64,000 nt of DNA. It comes from Ovis canadensis. Its lineage: Eukaryota > Chordata > Mammalia > Artiodactyla > Bovidae. Of this stretch, positions 1-11,219 are shown piece by piece. The notes under the pieces were generated by a model, which was given only the letters and a program-made list of their open reading frames with translations, was not told the DNA's origin and ran no database searches. Location of the stretch: NCBI RefSeq assembly GCF_042477335.2, contig NC_091245.1:111076501-111140500 (forward strand), given 5' to 3'. Each line of letters begins with the position of its first letter. Positions within the stretch are counted from its first letter, which is position 1. Made by a program: the position numbers and the translations under genes.

Positions 1-1662
1 CCACCTCAAACCTAGGGACCCATACAGACTGAAAGTGAAGGCTGGAAAAAGATATTTCATGCAAATGGAGACCAAAAGAAAGCAGGAGTAGCAATACTCA
101 TATCAGATAAAATAGACTTTGAAATAAAGGCCATGAAAAGAGACAAAGGACACTACACAATGATCAAAGGATCAATCAAAGAAGAAGATATAACAATTAT
201 AAATATATATGCACCCAACATAGAAGCACCAGAATATGTAAGGCAAATGCTAACAAATGTGAAAGGGGAATTAACAGTAACACAATAATAGTGAGAGACT
301 TAAATACCCTACTCACACCTATGAATAGATCAACTAAACAGAAAATTAGCAAGGAAACACAAACTTTAAATTATACAATGAACCCGTTAGACCTAATTGA
401 TATCTATAGGACATTTCACCCTAAAACAATGGATTGCACCTTTTTCTCAAGTGCACATGGAAGATTCTCAGGATAGATCACATCCTGGGGCATAAATCTA
501 GCCTTGGTAAGTTAAAAAAAAAATGAAATCATCTCAAGCATCTTTTCTGATCACAATGCAGTTAGATTAGATGTCAACTACAGGAAAAAAATATTAAAAA
601 TACAAACATATGGAGGCTAAACAACACACTTCTGAATAACCAATAAATCACAGAATAAATCAAAAAAGAAATCAAAATATGCATAGAAACAAATGAAAAT
701 GAAAACACAACAACCCCAAATCTATGGGATTCAGTAAAAGCAGTGCTAAGGGGAAGGTTCATAGCAACACAAGTCTACCTCAAGAAACAGGAGAGAAATC
801 AAATAAATAACCTAACTCTAACCAAATAAATAACCTAACTCACCTAAAGCAACTAGAAAAAGAAGAAATGAAGCACCCCAGGGTTAATAGAAGGAAAGAA
901 ATCATAAAAATTAGGACAGAAATAAAGGCAAAAGAAACAAAGAAGACCATAGCCAAAATCAACAAAACTAAAAGGTGGTTTTTTGAGAAGATAAATAAAA
1001 TAGACCAACCATTAGCCAGACTCATGAAGAAAAAAAGGGAGAAGAATCAAATCAACAAAATTAAAAATGAAAATAGAGAAATCACAACAGACAACACAGA
1101 AATACAAAGGATCATAAGAGACTACTATTAGCAACTATATGCCAATAAAATGGACAACTTGGAAGAAATGGACAAATGCTTAGAAAAGTATAACTTTCCA
1201 AAACTGAACCAGGAAGAAATGGAAAATTTTAACAAAGCCACCACAAGCACAAAACTCAAAACTGTAATCAAAAATCTTCCGACAAACAAAGGCCCAGGAC
1301 CAGATGGCTTCACAGCTGATTTCTACCAAAAATTTAGAGAAGAGCTACACTTATCCTACTCAAACTCTTCCAGAAAATTGCAGAGGAAGGTAAACTTCCA
1401 AACTCATTCTATGAGGCCACCATCACCCTAATACCAAAACCATACAAAAGATGCCACAAAAAAGAAAACTACAGGCCAATATCACTGATGAACATAGATG
1501 CAAATATCCTTAACAAAATTCTAGAAATCAGAATCCAACAACACATCAAAAAATCATACACCATGACCAAATGGGCTTTATCCCAGGGATGCAAGGATTC
1601 TTCAAAATTCACAAATCAATCAATGTGATACACCACATTAACAAATTCAAAGATAAAACCAT

Positions 1663-2379
1663 ATGATTATCTCAATAGATGCAGGGAAAGCCTTTGACAA
1701 AATTCAACATCCATTTATGAAAAAAAAAATAACCCTCCAGAAAACATGTATGGAAGGAACATACTTCAACATAATAAAAGCCATATATGATAAACCCACA
1801 GCAAACATTATCCTCAATGGTGAAAAATTGAAAGCATTTCTCCTAAAGTCAGGAACAAAACAAGGATGTCCACTCTCACCACTACTATTCAACATAGTTT
1901 TGGAAGTTTTAGCCACAGCAATCAGAGAAGAAAAAGAAATAAAAGGAATCCAGATTGGAAAAGAAGTAAAACTCTCACTGTTTGCAGATGACATGATCCT
2001 CTACATAGAAAACCCTAAAGACTCCACCAGAAAATTACTAGAGCTAATCAATGAATATAGTAAAGTTGCAGGATATAAAATGAACACACAGAAATCCCTT
2101 GAATTCCTATACACTAACAATGAGAAAACCGAAAGAGAAATTAAGGAAACAATTCCATTCACCATTGCAATGAAAAGAATAAAATACTTAGGAATAAATC
2201 TACCTAAAGAAACAAAAGACCTTTATATAGAAAACTATAAAACACTGATGAAAGAAATCAAAGATGACACAAATTGGTGGAGAAATATACCATGTTCATG
2301 GATTGAGAGAATCAATATAGTGAAAATGAGTATACTACCTAAAGCAATCTATAGATTCAATGCAATTTCAGAGAATTAG
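1663..2379 (+). pseudogene. L1 ORF2 reverse transcriptase fragment
   Basis: This is a 238-codon open stretch of L1 ORF2. It contains the finger/palm segment with AFDKIQHP (residues 10-17), the [14 protein letters not shown] block (64-77) and the catalytic FADD motif at residues 107-110 (bases 1981-1992). The frame is closed on both sides by mutations. An upstream piece at 1150-1431 holds the preceding NKGPGPDGFTADFYQ block in another frame relation. The complete protein would combine endonuclease and reverse transcriptase for target-primed reverse transcription, but this copy cannot encode it. Confidence 0.9.
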
Positions 2380-3650
2380 AAGAAATAATTTCATAATTTG
2401 TATGGAAATACAAAAAAACCTTGAATAACTAAAGCAATCTTGAGAAATGAGAATGGAACTGAAGGAATCAATCTGCCTGACTTCAGGCTATACTACAAAG
2501 CAACAGTCATCAAAACAGTATAGTACTGGCACAAAGACAGAAACATAAATCAATGGAACAAAATAGAAAGCCAAGAGATAAATCCACACACCTGTGGGCA
2601 CCTTATCTTTGACAAAGGAGGCAAGAATATACAGTGGAGAAAAGACAATCTCTCTAACAAGTGGTGCTGGGAAAACTGGTCAACCGCTTATAAAAGAATG
2701 AAACTAGAACACTTTCTAACACCACACACAAAAATAAACTCAAAATGGATTAAAGATCTGAATGTAAGACCAGAAACTATAAAACTCCTAGAGGAAAATA
2801 TAGGCAAAACACTCTCCAACATACATCATAACAGGATCCTCTATGACCACCTCCCAGAATAATGGAAATAAAAGCAAAATAAACAGATGGGACCTAATTA
2901 AACTTAAATCTTTTGCACAACGAAGGAAACTATAAGCAAATGAAAAGACAGCCTTCAGAATGAGAGAAAATAAGAGCAAATGAAACAACTGACAAATTAA
3001 TCTCAAAAATAGAGAACTCCTGCAGCTCATTTTCTGAAAAATAAATGACCCAATGAAAAAGTGGGGCAAGGAACTAAACAGACATTTCTCCAAAGAAGAC
3101 AAACAGATGGCTATCAAATACAAGAAAAGAGCTTAGCATCACTTATTATCAGAGAAAAGCAAATCAAAACCACAATGAGGTACCATCTCACTCCGGTCAG
3201 AATGGCTGCTATCAAAAAGTCTATAAACAATAAATGCTGGAGAGGGTGTGGAGAAAAAGGAGCACTCTTAAACTGTTGGTTGGAATGCAAACTAGTTTAG
3301 CCACTATGAAGAACAGTGTGGAGATTCCTTAAAAAACTGGAAATAGAACTGCCATATGACCCAGCGATCCCACTGCTGGGCATACACACTAAGGAAACCA
3401 GAATTGAAAGAGACACGTGTACCCCAGTGTTCATCGCAGCACTGTTTACAATAGCCAGGACATGGAAGCAACAGTCCACCGTCTGTCCATTGGCAGACAA
3501 ATGGATAAGAAAGCGGTGGTATATATACATAATGGAATATTATTCAGATATTAAAAAGAATGCATTTGAATCAATTCTAATGAGTGGATGAAACTGGAGC
3601 CTATTATACAGAGTGAAGTAAATCAGAAAGAAAAACACCAATACAGTATA

Positions 3651-3900
3651 ACTCCAGTACTTTGGCCACCTCATGAGAAGAGTTGACTCATTGGAAAAGA
3701 CTTTGATGCTGGAGGGATTGGGGGCAGGAGGAGAAGGGGACGACAGAGAATGAGATGGCTGGATGGCATCATGGACTCGATGGACGTGAGTCTGAGTGAA
3801 CTCCGGGAGATGGTGATGAACAGGAAGGCCTGGTGTGCTGCGATTCATGGGGTCGCAAAGAGTTAGACACGACTGAGTGTCTGAACTGAACTGAACTGAA
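3651..3900 (+). mobile_element. BovB 3'-end fragment inside L1
   Basis: This is the last 250 bp of BovB. It runs from the sequence encoding [14 protein letters not shown] through the [13 protein letters not shown] block to the terminal GAACTGAACTGAA repeats. Ruminant L1 sequence resumes at about 3901 (ATATATATGAAATTT). I could not find a clean TSD, so the insertion may have deleted a few host bases. Confidence 0.9.
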
Positions 3901-4284
3901 CAGATATATATGAAATTTAGAAAGATGGTAATGATGACCCTATATGCAAGACAGCAAAAGAAACACAGATGCAAAGAACAGACTTTTGGACTCTGTGGAA
4001 GGTGAGGGGGGAATGATTTGAGAGAATAGGATTGAAACTAGTATGTTAACATGTGAATTAGATCATCAATCCAGGTTTGATACATGAGACAGGGTGCTCA
4101 GGGCTGGTGCACTGGGATGACCCTGAGGGATGGGATGGGAGGGAGGTGGTAGGGAGAGTCAGGATGGGGAACACATGTACACCCATGGCTGATTCATGTG
4201 AATGTATGGCAAAAACCACCACAATATTGTAAAGTAATTAACCTCCAATTAAAATTTTTAAAAACGGAAAAAAAAAGAATTTTA

Positions 4285-5130
4285 ACTAGATTGGGAAAGA
4301 TGGAAAAGAAAAAAATAACAAAATGGCCTTTGTACCAGGAAAAAAAGTTATATAACTAGTACATAATTTCTAACACAAGCCTATTATACAGTAAACACTT
4401 AAAACATACATGTTTTCTTCCTTGATATCAGAGCAAGACTCACCAGGGTAAGAGGGAATCTAACATCATAGCCCTTGTATGTGTAAGTGTGAATTCTGAT
4501 TAGGAAGACATGCTAGAATGTTGGCAGTGTGAGTAACAATGACCCTCAGCTCAATGCATGTAAATCCGTACCTCTAGCTTTTGGCAGAATCTAGGATAGT
4601 TCTGATTCACAAGAGCCAGATAGGCTAGTTCTGTATAGGATCTCTGTGTTAGGTCCCACTTTTGAGATAACTTCAGAATTTATATATTCAAAACACTCTC
4701 TTGACCAGACTTGAGTTAGACAAATTGGAGGTATTCTGGTAAAGAGTAACAGTCAGTGACTTCAGTATTTCAGACAACTAGGAACTAAACAAAGACTTGG
4801 GAAAGAAACTGGCACTTACCTATTTCTAGACAGCTTTTCATCATATAATCAGAATCATAGTGGAGAATTCTATAAGTTGAATGGTACATGACAGTGCCAC
4901 ATGTAAGGAAGTGCCATTCACATCTTAGGCATCATAGGTTTATGATTATTTCCCAAGAGAGCCAGTAAAGTATCTGTGGCAATTCCTGACAGCAGTGTCT
5001 AGAGAAGGGTATGCTTTTTTCTCAATACACAAAAGCTCCTTATAGACTAATGGCCATCTCTGTATACTCTTCACTGAAGGTCCTAACTTTGCTCATGAAG
5101 TTTTTCTTCTTGTAAGCTGATTCATTAGAA
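4285..5130. other. No gene or repeat recognised
   Basis: This is about 850 bp of AT-rich sequence between two L1 pieces. I see no long open frame, no splice-flanked exon and no repeat I can name. Confidence 0.5.
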
Positions 5131-5600
5131 AGAGAAGGAAAGGTGGATGTCAGTGTATGGTAAAACCCATCACAATATTGTAAAGCAATTATTCTCCAAT
5201 TAAAATAAACTAAGAAGTAAGCCAGAAAGAAAAACACCAATTCAGTATACTAACACATATATATGGAATTTAGAAAGATGGCAATGACGACCCTGTATGC
5301 AAGACAGGAAAAAAGACACAGATGTGTATAACGGACTTTTGGACTCAGAGGGAGAGGGAGAGAGTGGGATGATTTGGGAGAATGGCATTCTAACATGTAT
5401 GCTATCATGTAAGAATTGAATCGCCAGTCTATGTCTGACGCAGGATACAGCATGCTTGGGGCTGGTGCATGGGGATGACCCACAGAGACGTTATGGGGAG
5501 GGAGGTGGGAGGGGGGTTTATGTTTGGGAACACATATAAGAATTAAAGGTTTTAAAATTAAAAAAATAAAAAACTAAAAATTAAATAAATAAATAAAATA
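5131..5600 (+). mobile_element. Two successive L1 3'-end fragments and A-rich tail
   Basis: The first piece (about 5143-5212) is only the terminal L1 motif (TGTAAAGCAATTATTCTCC, then AATTAAAATAAAC). Directly after it, at about 5213, ORF2 end plus 3' UTR sequence begins (GTAAGCCAGAAAGAAAAAC). It runs to about 5545 and is followed by an AT-rich tail to 5620. Two L1 3' ends lie head to tail with no spacer. Confidence 0.85.
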
Positions 5601-5639
5601 AACTAATTAAATTTTTAATAAAGAAACAATGGTAGAAGA

Positions 5640-5835
5640 ACTAGACCCAAATTCTGACTCTGCAGCTTTCTATTTTTACATGCCTGGGCAAATTAATCCC
5701 ATCTTTATGTGCCTTAGTTTCTTCATTTACAAAATAGGGATAATAACTGTCATCCTGCCTACCTTATAGGTTTCACTGAAGATCAAGTAAAATCCTGTAT
5801 GCACAAGCACCTTATGAAGTATAAAGTATGTGCAA
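5640..5835 (+). mobile_element. MIR SINE
   Basis: The order of elements matches the MIR core and tail: a CTCTGCAGCTTTC-like core, CTGGGCAAATTAAT, GCCTTAGTTTCTTCAT, ACAAAATAGGGATAATAA, then the AAGCACCTT region. It is an old, diverged copy. Confidence 0.7.
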
Positions 5836-6369
5836 TTATAAAAAATTTTATCATCAGTGTGAATATTAAGTCCTAGTCTTTATGCCCCATGTTAATGGTG
5901 GTGGGGAGCATAAGGTGGTGGTAGGGAGGAGAAACAGTATACAGACATGGGTCATCACAGCTTCTGCAGAGTGGGGGTGAGAGAGAAGGGTACTTGTACC
6001 AAAGTTCATAAGCAATAACATGATGGGAAATAATATAAGCAACAACTAAATTGACAAGTCTCAGCTTCCTTTCTGAAGGTTCCCCAACCTCAAAGCAGAG
6101 TAAAATTTCTAGAGCTTTTTCCAAGGTGTCTTTAACATGATTCTTGCCTGTTTTGTATTATTTGGCAGAAGTAAGAACTGACACTCAGTACCTTTTAGCT
6201 GGTGTCATGGTAATATCACTGGCAGTCTGAGGGGAGACATCTCCTGAGACAACATTGCAAGAACAGATCTCACAGGAGACTCCTGGTTTTGTGGAGAATG
6301 TTCCTGATTGTAAACAATTTGGCAGGGTGGATATATGAAGAGAAGCTCTCACAGTCTGGATGCACTGAT
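5836..6369. other. No gene or repeat recognised
   Basis: This 530-bp stretch flanks the 3' side of the minus-strand OR pseudogene. Nothing identifiable was seen. It may include decayed 3' flank of that pseudogene. Confidence 0.4.
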
Positions 6370-7140
6370 GGTTGAGTGGTATCTTCAGCATGGCTGTGTG
6401 AAGCACATCTTTGACCTCCTTGTTCCTTAGGTTGAACATGACAAGGTCCACGAGGGAGAGGGCTGGTTGTTTCTCTGGAGAACTCTAATACAATGAGTGA
6501 ATCCCATGGAGGGGCATTGCAGATGGCCACACAGTGTTCAGACTGCATAGCTGTAAGCAGAAAACAGTTGTTGGTTGCACAAATGAAACAGAAGAGCTGG
6601 ATGGCATAGTTTTGAATGGCAATGGGCTTTAGAGCTCAGGATGACAGTCAATGTAGGGAATAAAGACCAGAGTATAGCAGGTCTCAGAGATGGACAGCAT
6701 GAAAGAAGTACAACAGAGTGTGGCTGTGATGGCTCAAGCCAACAGTCATGAGGATAACATCGCCAGGAAGAGTCAGCAGGTACAAAGGCAAAAGGTCAAA
6801 AAACAGAACAAGCCCATGCTACCACCTAAAGCTGGAGAAATCTTTAAGGAAAATCTCAGTAACAACAACTAGTGGTGGCAGTGGTTCAGTTGCCAAGTCA
6901 TGTCAAACTCTTGCAACCCTATGTACTATAGCCTGCCAGGCTCCTTTTTCCATGGGATTTCCCAGGCAAGAATACTGGAGTGGGTTGCCATTTCCTTCTC
7001 CAGGGGATCTTCCCAATCCAGTGATCAAACCCAGGTCTCCTGCATTGTCAGGTGGATTCTTTACCAACTGAGCCACCAGGGAAGCCTCAAAAGCAGTAGT
7101 TTGGCACAAACTCTGAGAAAGATCTGGATCTGAATGAGCT
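6370..7140 (-). pseudogene. OR10J-type olfactory receptor pseudogene
   Basis: Read on the minus strand, this copy follows the OR10J genes further along the window. There is a decayed splice acceptor (AG at 7130-7131), then the N-terminus, interrupted by a SINE at 6881-7087. Next come TM1 (LYLLT-like, about 6790), the TM2 region with SISETCYTL-like codons (about 6690), the CATNNCFLLTAM block of TM3, and a mutated MGYDRYVAIC (QSEHCVAIC, about 6510). The frame then jumps to MFNLRNKEVKDVL (about 6436), the end of TM7 and the C-terminal tail. Roughly 140 codons (ICL2 to TM7) are therefore deleted. Frameshifts are also present. It cannot make a receptor. The TNNCFLLTAM block and ETCYT match OR10J rather than a generic OR. 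Confidence 0.87.
6881..7087 (-). mobile_element. Bov-tA/BovA SINE in the OR pseudogene
   Basis: In reverse orientation it shows the BovA part (AACTCTTGCAACCCTATG, then AGGCAAGAATACTGG) followed by the tRNA-Glu-like head (TTCTTTACCAACTGAGCCACC, then AGGGAAGCC). It separates the receptor N-terminal codons from the upstream splice-acceptor region, so it inserted into the OR gene or its remains. Confidence 0.92.
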
Positions 7141-8090
7141 GGATAAAGTAAAAGGAGGGGTGAGGCTCTAACCACACAATGGATTACACAGTACTCTGAG
7201 AAGCACTCTTGAATAATGTTCCAGGAGCAGGGGAACATCAGTGCTCTTCCACTGGCCAAAAGCTCCAGCATTCTTTGGAATAAATTAAGAAATTTCTAAT
7301 GATTCACTGAATTTAGGACAGGGGTTGGAAGAAGGAAATTTTTCAACATAAAATGAACAGCAGAATTATGAAAACAACTAACCTACTTAACCATTACAGA
7401 GACAGGTTCCGGTCAAAGAAGATGAAGGTGTTGAGTGAACTTCACACTTCAGCTCCTCCTGTATTCAGCTTTGATCTGGGCCTTTGATGAAAAAAATGAG
7501 GAAGCAGCAACACAATGAAGAATGATGAATATCTGTGACTGATCCATTGATGTCTGTCAAAATGTCTGCCAACACAAAGTATGAGCCCCGGGAGTATGTC
7601 AGAACAGTATCTTGAGCCCTGGGCTCTCCTTCTCTCAGCCCTGCTATTTTGTGTAGAGAATGTGACTAGTACACAGTCAGGTTTTGGGAGAGCCATTCAG
7701 GCTACCATACTAGCCATGTATCAAGACACAGAGGTCAATGTTCTTTTAAGGTAAATTTTGACATGCCTCTTTCTTGAGCTGTACAGCATACTCCCTAGAG
7801 AAAAAGAACAGTACCTGGTGTTAAAAGAAAATAACGTTTACTTCTTTAAATATCTTCCTAATGTGAAAATTTCCATGAAAAGTGTACATAGAGGTGAGTG
7901 AGTTATTTTTCAAAGATTTTTTTTTTTTTTCTGCCCCTAAGCCTATACTTCATCACAATGGCTGATAATGTCATCCCTGGGACTATAATCCCAGTGGCTT
8001 TCACTTTCACCTCCCCGCTGTGTTTCTTTTAGTGTCCTGTTTCCTTCAAAGATTTTCAGCATGAACATTATCTCATTTTGCTTTCAAGTC
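7141..8090. other. No gene recognised; poly-T run
   Basis: This 950-bp stretch lies between two OR relics. It holds a T run at about 7918-7931. A 7442-7696 minus-strand open frame has no recognisable motif and I do not treat it as a gene. Confidence 0.45.
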
Positions 8091-8562
8091 TTGTAGATGA
8101 GAATCCATATCTCCTTGGGGAACTCTGATACACTGAGCATCATCTTGCTTTCTTATCACCAACAGTAATGGGGTAGTCCCATATCATGGGCATCCGCAAC
8201 CCACTCTTACTCAATTCAAGAACTGGAGGACATGTGTTCTGCTGGCATCCTCACTGTGTACAACAGGATTGCTTCTATCACTGGTTCAGACTGTGGCCCT
8301 TCTCTAACTAACCTATTGTGATCCACTCACTGATCATTTTCTCTATTATGTGCAAGTCATGTTGGACTTATTTCTGCTAGTCCAATCACTGATCTTGTTA
8401 CTGACAGTCTTCTGCCTACTACTTTTGCCATTGTCTTTTGACTCTTATGTCTTCATTATCTCTACCATTTTCAGAATAGCATTAGCCAAGGGCCTAAAGA
8501 AGACATTGCCTTTGTGTTTCCCATCTCACCATGATGAGCATCTGGTAAAACTGTGCCTTTAG
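8091..8562 (+). pseudogene. Olfactory receptor relic, TM3 to TM6
   Basis: The forward strand keeps the order of an OR. TGCTTTCTTATCACC with a broken ATGGGNTAYGACCGC follows at about 8151-8180. Then comes a GGGCATCCGCAACCC version of GTGGCCATCTGCAACCC (8188-8202), GACTGTGGCCC (FCGP) near 8288, and TDHF near 8330. An open stretch at 8350-8562 then reads LLLPLSFDSYVFIISTIFRIA near its middle, the TM5/ICL3 signature of class II ORs, with KGLKKTLPLC at the TM6 start. Several frameshifts and an in-frame stop separate the pieces. N-terminus, TM1-2 and TM7 are not recognisable. The subfamily is uncertain; SYVFIIST is not the OR10J form. Confidence 0.72.
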
Positions 8563-9346
8563 AGCTTAATTCAAATATGGTAGTGAGATAAGCAAAGGGT
8601 ACAATTCAGTTCAGTTCAGTAACTCAGTCATGTCTGACTCTTTGCGACCCCATGAATCGCAGCGCGCCAGGCCTCCCTGTCCATCACCAACTCCCGGAGT
8701 TCACTCAGTTCACTCAGTCCATCGAGTCCGTGATGCCATCCAGCCATCTCATCCTCTGTTGTCCCCTTCTCCTGCCGCCAATCCCTCCCAGCATCAGAGT
8801 CTTTTCCAATGAGTCAACTCTTCACATGAGGTGGCCATAGTACTGGAGTTTCAGCTTCAGCATCATTCCTTCCAAAGAAACCCCAGGACTGATCTCCTTC
8901 AGAATGGACTGATTGGATCTCCTTGCAGTCCAAGGGACTCTCAAGAGTCTTCTCCAACACTACAGTTCAAAAGCATCAATTCTTCAGCAGTCAGCTTTCT
9001 TCACAGTCCAACTCTCACATCCATACATGACTACTGGAAAAACCATAGCCTTGACTAGATGGACCTTAGTCGGCAAGGTAATGTCTCTGCTTTTGAATAT
9101 GGTATCTAGATTGGTCATAACTTTTCTTCCAAGGAGTAAGCATCTTTTAATTTCATGGCTGCAGTCACCATCTGCAGTGATAAAGTCTGACACTGTTTCC
9201 CCTGTTTCCCCATCTATTTCCCATGAAGTGATGGGACCAGATGCTATGATCTTCGTTTTCTGAAAGTTGAGCTTTAAGCCAACTTTTTCACTCTCCACTT
9301 TCACTTTCATCAAGAGGCTTTTTAGTTCCTCTTCACGTTCTGCCAT

Positions 9347-9623
9347 CAGAGAAGGCAATGGCACCCCACTCCAGTACTCTTGCCTGGAAAATCCCACGGA
9401 TGGAGGAGCCTGGAAGGCTGCAGTCCATGGGATCACGAAGAGTCAGACACGACTGAGAGACTTCATTCACTTTTTACTTTCATGCGTTGGAAAAGGAAAT
9501 GGCAACCCACTCCAGTGTTCTTGCCTGGAGAATCCCAGGGATGGGGGAGCCTGGTGGGCTGCCATCTATGGGGTCTCACAGAGTCGGACATGACAGAAGC
9601 AACTTAGCAGCAGCAGCAGCACT
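9347..9623 (+). mobile_element. Dimeric BovA SINE with (AGC)n tail
   Basis: Two BovA monomers lie in tandem (each GGCAAYGGCAMCCCACTCCAG to AGAGTCRGACAYGAC), ending in AGCAGCAGCAGCAGC. The target duplication TTCTGCCAT (9338-9346 and 9624-9632) lies in the host BovB sequence, so this SINE is younger than that BovB copy. Confidence 0.92.
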
Positions 9624-9763
9624 TTCTGCCATAAGGGTGGTGTCATCTGCATATCTGAGGTTATTGATATTTCTTCCGGCAAGAAGATATTAAGAAGAGG
9701 TGGCAAGAATACACAGAAGAACTGTACAAAAAAGATCTTCATGACCAAGATAATCACGATGAT

Positions 9764-10279
9764 ATGATCACTCACCTAGAGCCAGACATCCTGGAATGTG
9801 AAGTCAAGTTGGCCTTAGAAAGCATCACTATGAACAAAGCTAGTGGAGGTGATGGAATTCCAGTTGAGCCATTTCAAATCCTGAAAGATGATGTTGTGAA
9901 AGTGCTGCTCTCAATATGCCAGCAAATCTGGAAAACTCGGGAATGGCCGCAGGACTGGAAAAGGTCAGTTTTCATTCCAATCCCTAAGAAAGGAAATGCC
10001 AAAGAATGCTCAAACTACCGCACAATTGCACTCATCTCACATGCTAGTAGAGTAATGCTCAAAATTCTCCAAGGCAGGCTTCAGCAATATGTGAACCATG
10101 AACTTCCTGATGTTCAAGCTGGTTTTAGAAAAGGCAGAGGAACAAGACATCAAATTGCCAACATCCGCTGGATCATCGAAAAAGCAAGAGAGCTCCAGAA
10201 AAAAACATCTATTTCTGCTTTATTGACTATGCCAAAGCCTTTGACTGTGTGGATCACAAGAAACTGTGGAAAATTCTGA
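9764..10279 (+). pseudogene. BovB RT fragment in the inverted segment
   Basis: These 171 open codons of BovB reverse transcriptase run from ITHLEPDILECEV through VFIPIPKKGNAKECSNYRTIAL and DVQAGFRKGRGTRHQIANI. The frame is lost at an A run (7 As at 10199-10205, against 5 in the copy near 22122). After the frameshift the protein no longer reads FIDYAKAFD. The copy at 14582-15097 has the same defect. Confidence 0.88.
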
Positions 10280-10503
10280 AAGAGATGGGAATACCAGACC
10301 ACCTGACCTGCCTCTTGAGAAATCTGTATGCAGGTCAGGAAGCAACAGTTAGAACTGGGCATGGAACAACAGACTGGTTCCAAATAGGGAAAGGAGTACA
10401 TCAAGGCTGTATATTGTCACCCTGCTTATTTAACTTCTGTGCAGAGTACATCATGAGAAATGCTGGGCTGGAAGAAGCACAAGCTCGAATAAAGAGTGCA
10501 ATT

Positions 10504-10945
10504 AGTCTATCTCAGTGACCAATGCTAATCAGAGTCTGCAACACTTAAAAATATAGGTGTCAAGAATGCCTTGACAAAGTTGTAGATAATAAAGCTCTTT
10601 CCCAGGATTATTAACAAAGGTATTAAAATATCTTCTCAAATAGTTTTGCAAATTTTTCATACAGAAATATTGTAAATAAAGCCATTGGAGTTGGTTTCAG
10701 GTTAACTGGTAACATGTCATGTGACACAATGAGGGCTAGCATAAAAGTGAGTTTTAAGTACAAACTTCAAAGTAATAATTCTTACAATCTCAGCCTAGCG
10801 TTAATGAAAGAATATAGATTACCCCACAGGCCTCTAAATTGATGCCCACTGATTCTAGTCCCAAGAGATTTCTATAAGGACAAAATATGGTCTATAGCAT
10901 AAAGTTCAAGCTTAAAGTGTTGAGTTTATAGCCTACATTGAAGAA
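10504..10945. other. No gene or repeat recognised
   Basis: This is 440 bp of AT-rich sequence between a BovB and a SINE. Nothing nameable was seen. Confidence 0.5.
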
Positions 10946-11219
10946 TTCAGTTCAATTCAGTTCAGTCACTCAGTCGTGTCTGAAACTATAATAAAACATA
11001 TGTATATTAGTTTATACATGATATATGTATATCATGTCCAGCTCTTTGTGACCCCATAGACTGTAGCCTGCCAGGCTTCTCTGTCCATGGGATTTCCCAG
11101 GGCAGAATACTGGAGTGGGTTGCCATTCCCTTCTCCAGGGGACCTTCCCAATCCAAGGATCAAACCCAGGTCTCCTGCATTGCAGGCATATTCTTTATCA
11201 TCTGAGTAACAGGGAAGCA
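10946..11219 (-). mobile_element. BovA/Bov-tA SINE with internal filler
   Basis: This is a reverse-orientation Bov-tA. After the first 35 bp (TTCAGTCACTCAGTCGTGTCTG) about 50 bp of AT-rich filler (10983-11032) interrupts it. The SINE then resumes with CATGTCCAGCTCTTTGTGACC and ends at the tRNA-like head near 11215. Confidence 0.87.

Larger units (their letters stand above)
1..4284 (+). mobile_element. Ruminant L1 LINE, 3' two-thirds, ORF2 decayed
   Basis: The left edge of the window cuts the element, so its 5' end is not visible. It begins in the endonuclease part of ORF2 (about 1-480). It continues through reverse transcriptase (1150-2380) and the C-terminal region (2380-3600), and ends in the ruminant L1 3' UTR with its characteristic end (TGTAAAGTAATTAACCTCC, then an A-rich tail near 4265-4284). 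Stops and frameshifts break ORF2 into short pieces, so it is a dead copy. A 250-bp BovB 3' fragment interrupts the ORF2/3' UTR boundary at 3651-3900. Confidence 0.93.
8594..10503 (-). mobile_element. BovB LINE with 5' inversion, flanked by TSD
   Basis: The 3' half of BovB runs on the minus strand from its terminal repeats at 8607 to the codons for GRNINN at 9685, with a SINE inside (9347-9623). At 9686 the orientation flips. Bases 9686-10493 are BovB on the + strand, starting at EDIKKRW-like codons and ending at GLEEAQA. The two pieces are complementary parts of one element, meeting at nearly the same BovB position. They are flanked by AAAGGGTACAATT (8594-8606) and AAAGAGTGCAATT (10491-10503), 11 of 13 identical. 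This is the structure left by twin priming in one insertion. Confidence 0.88.
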
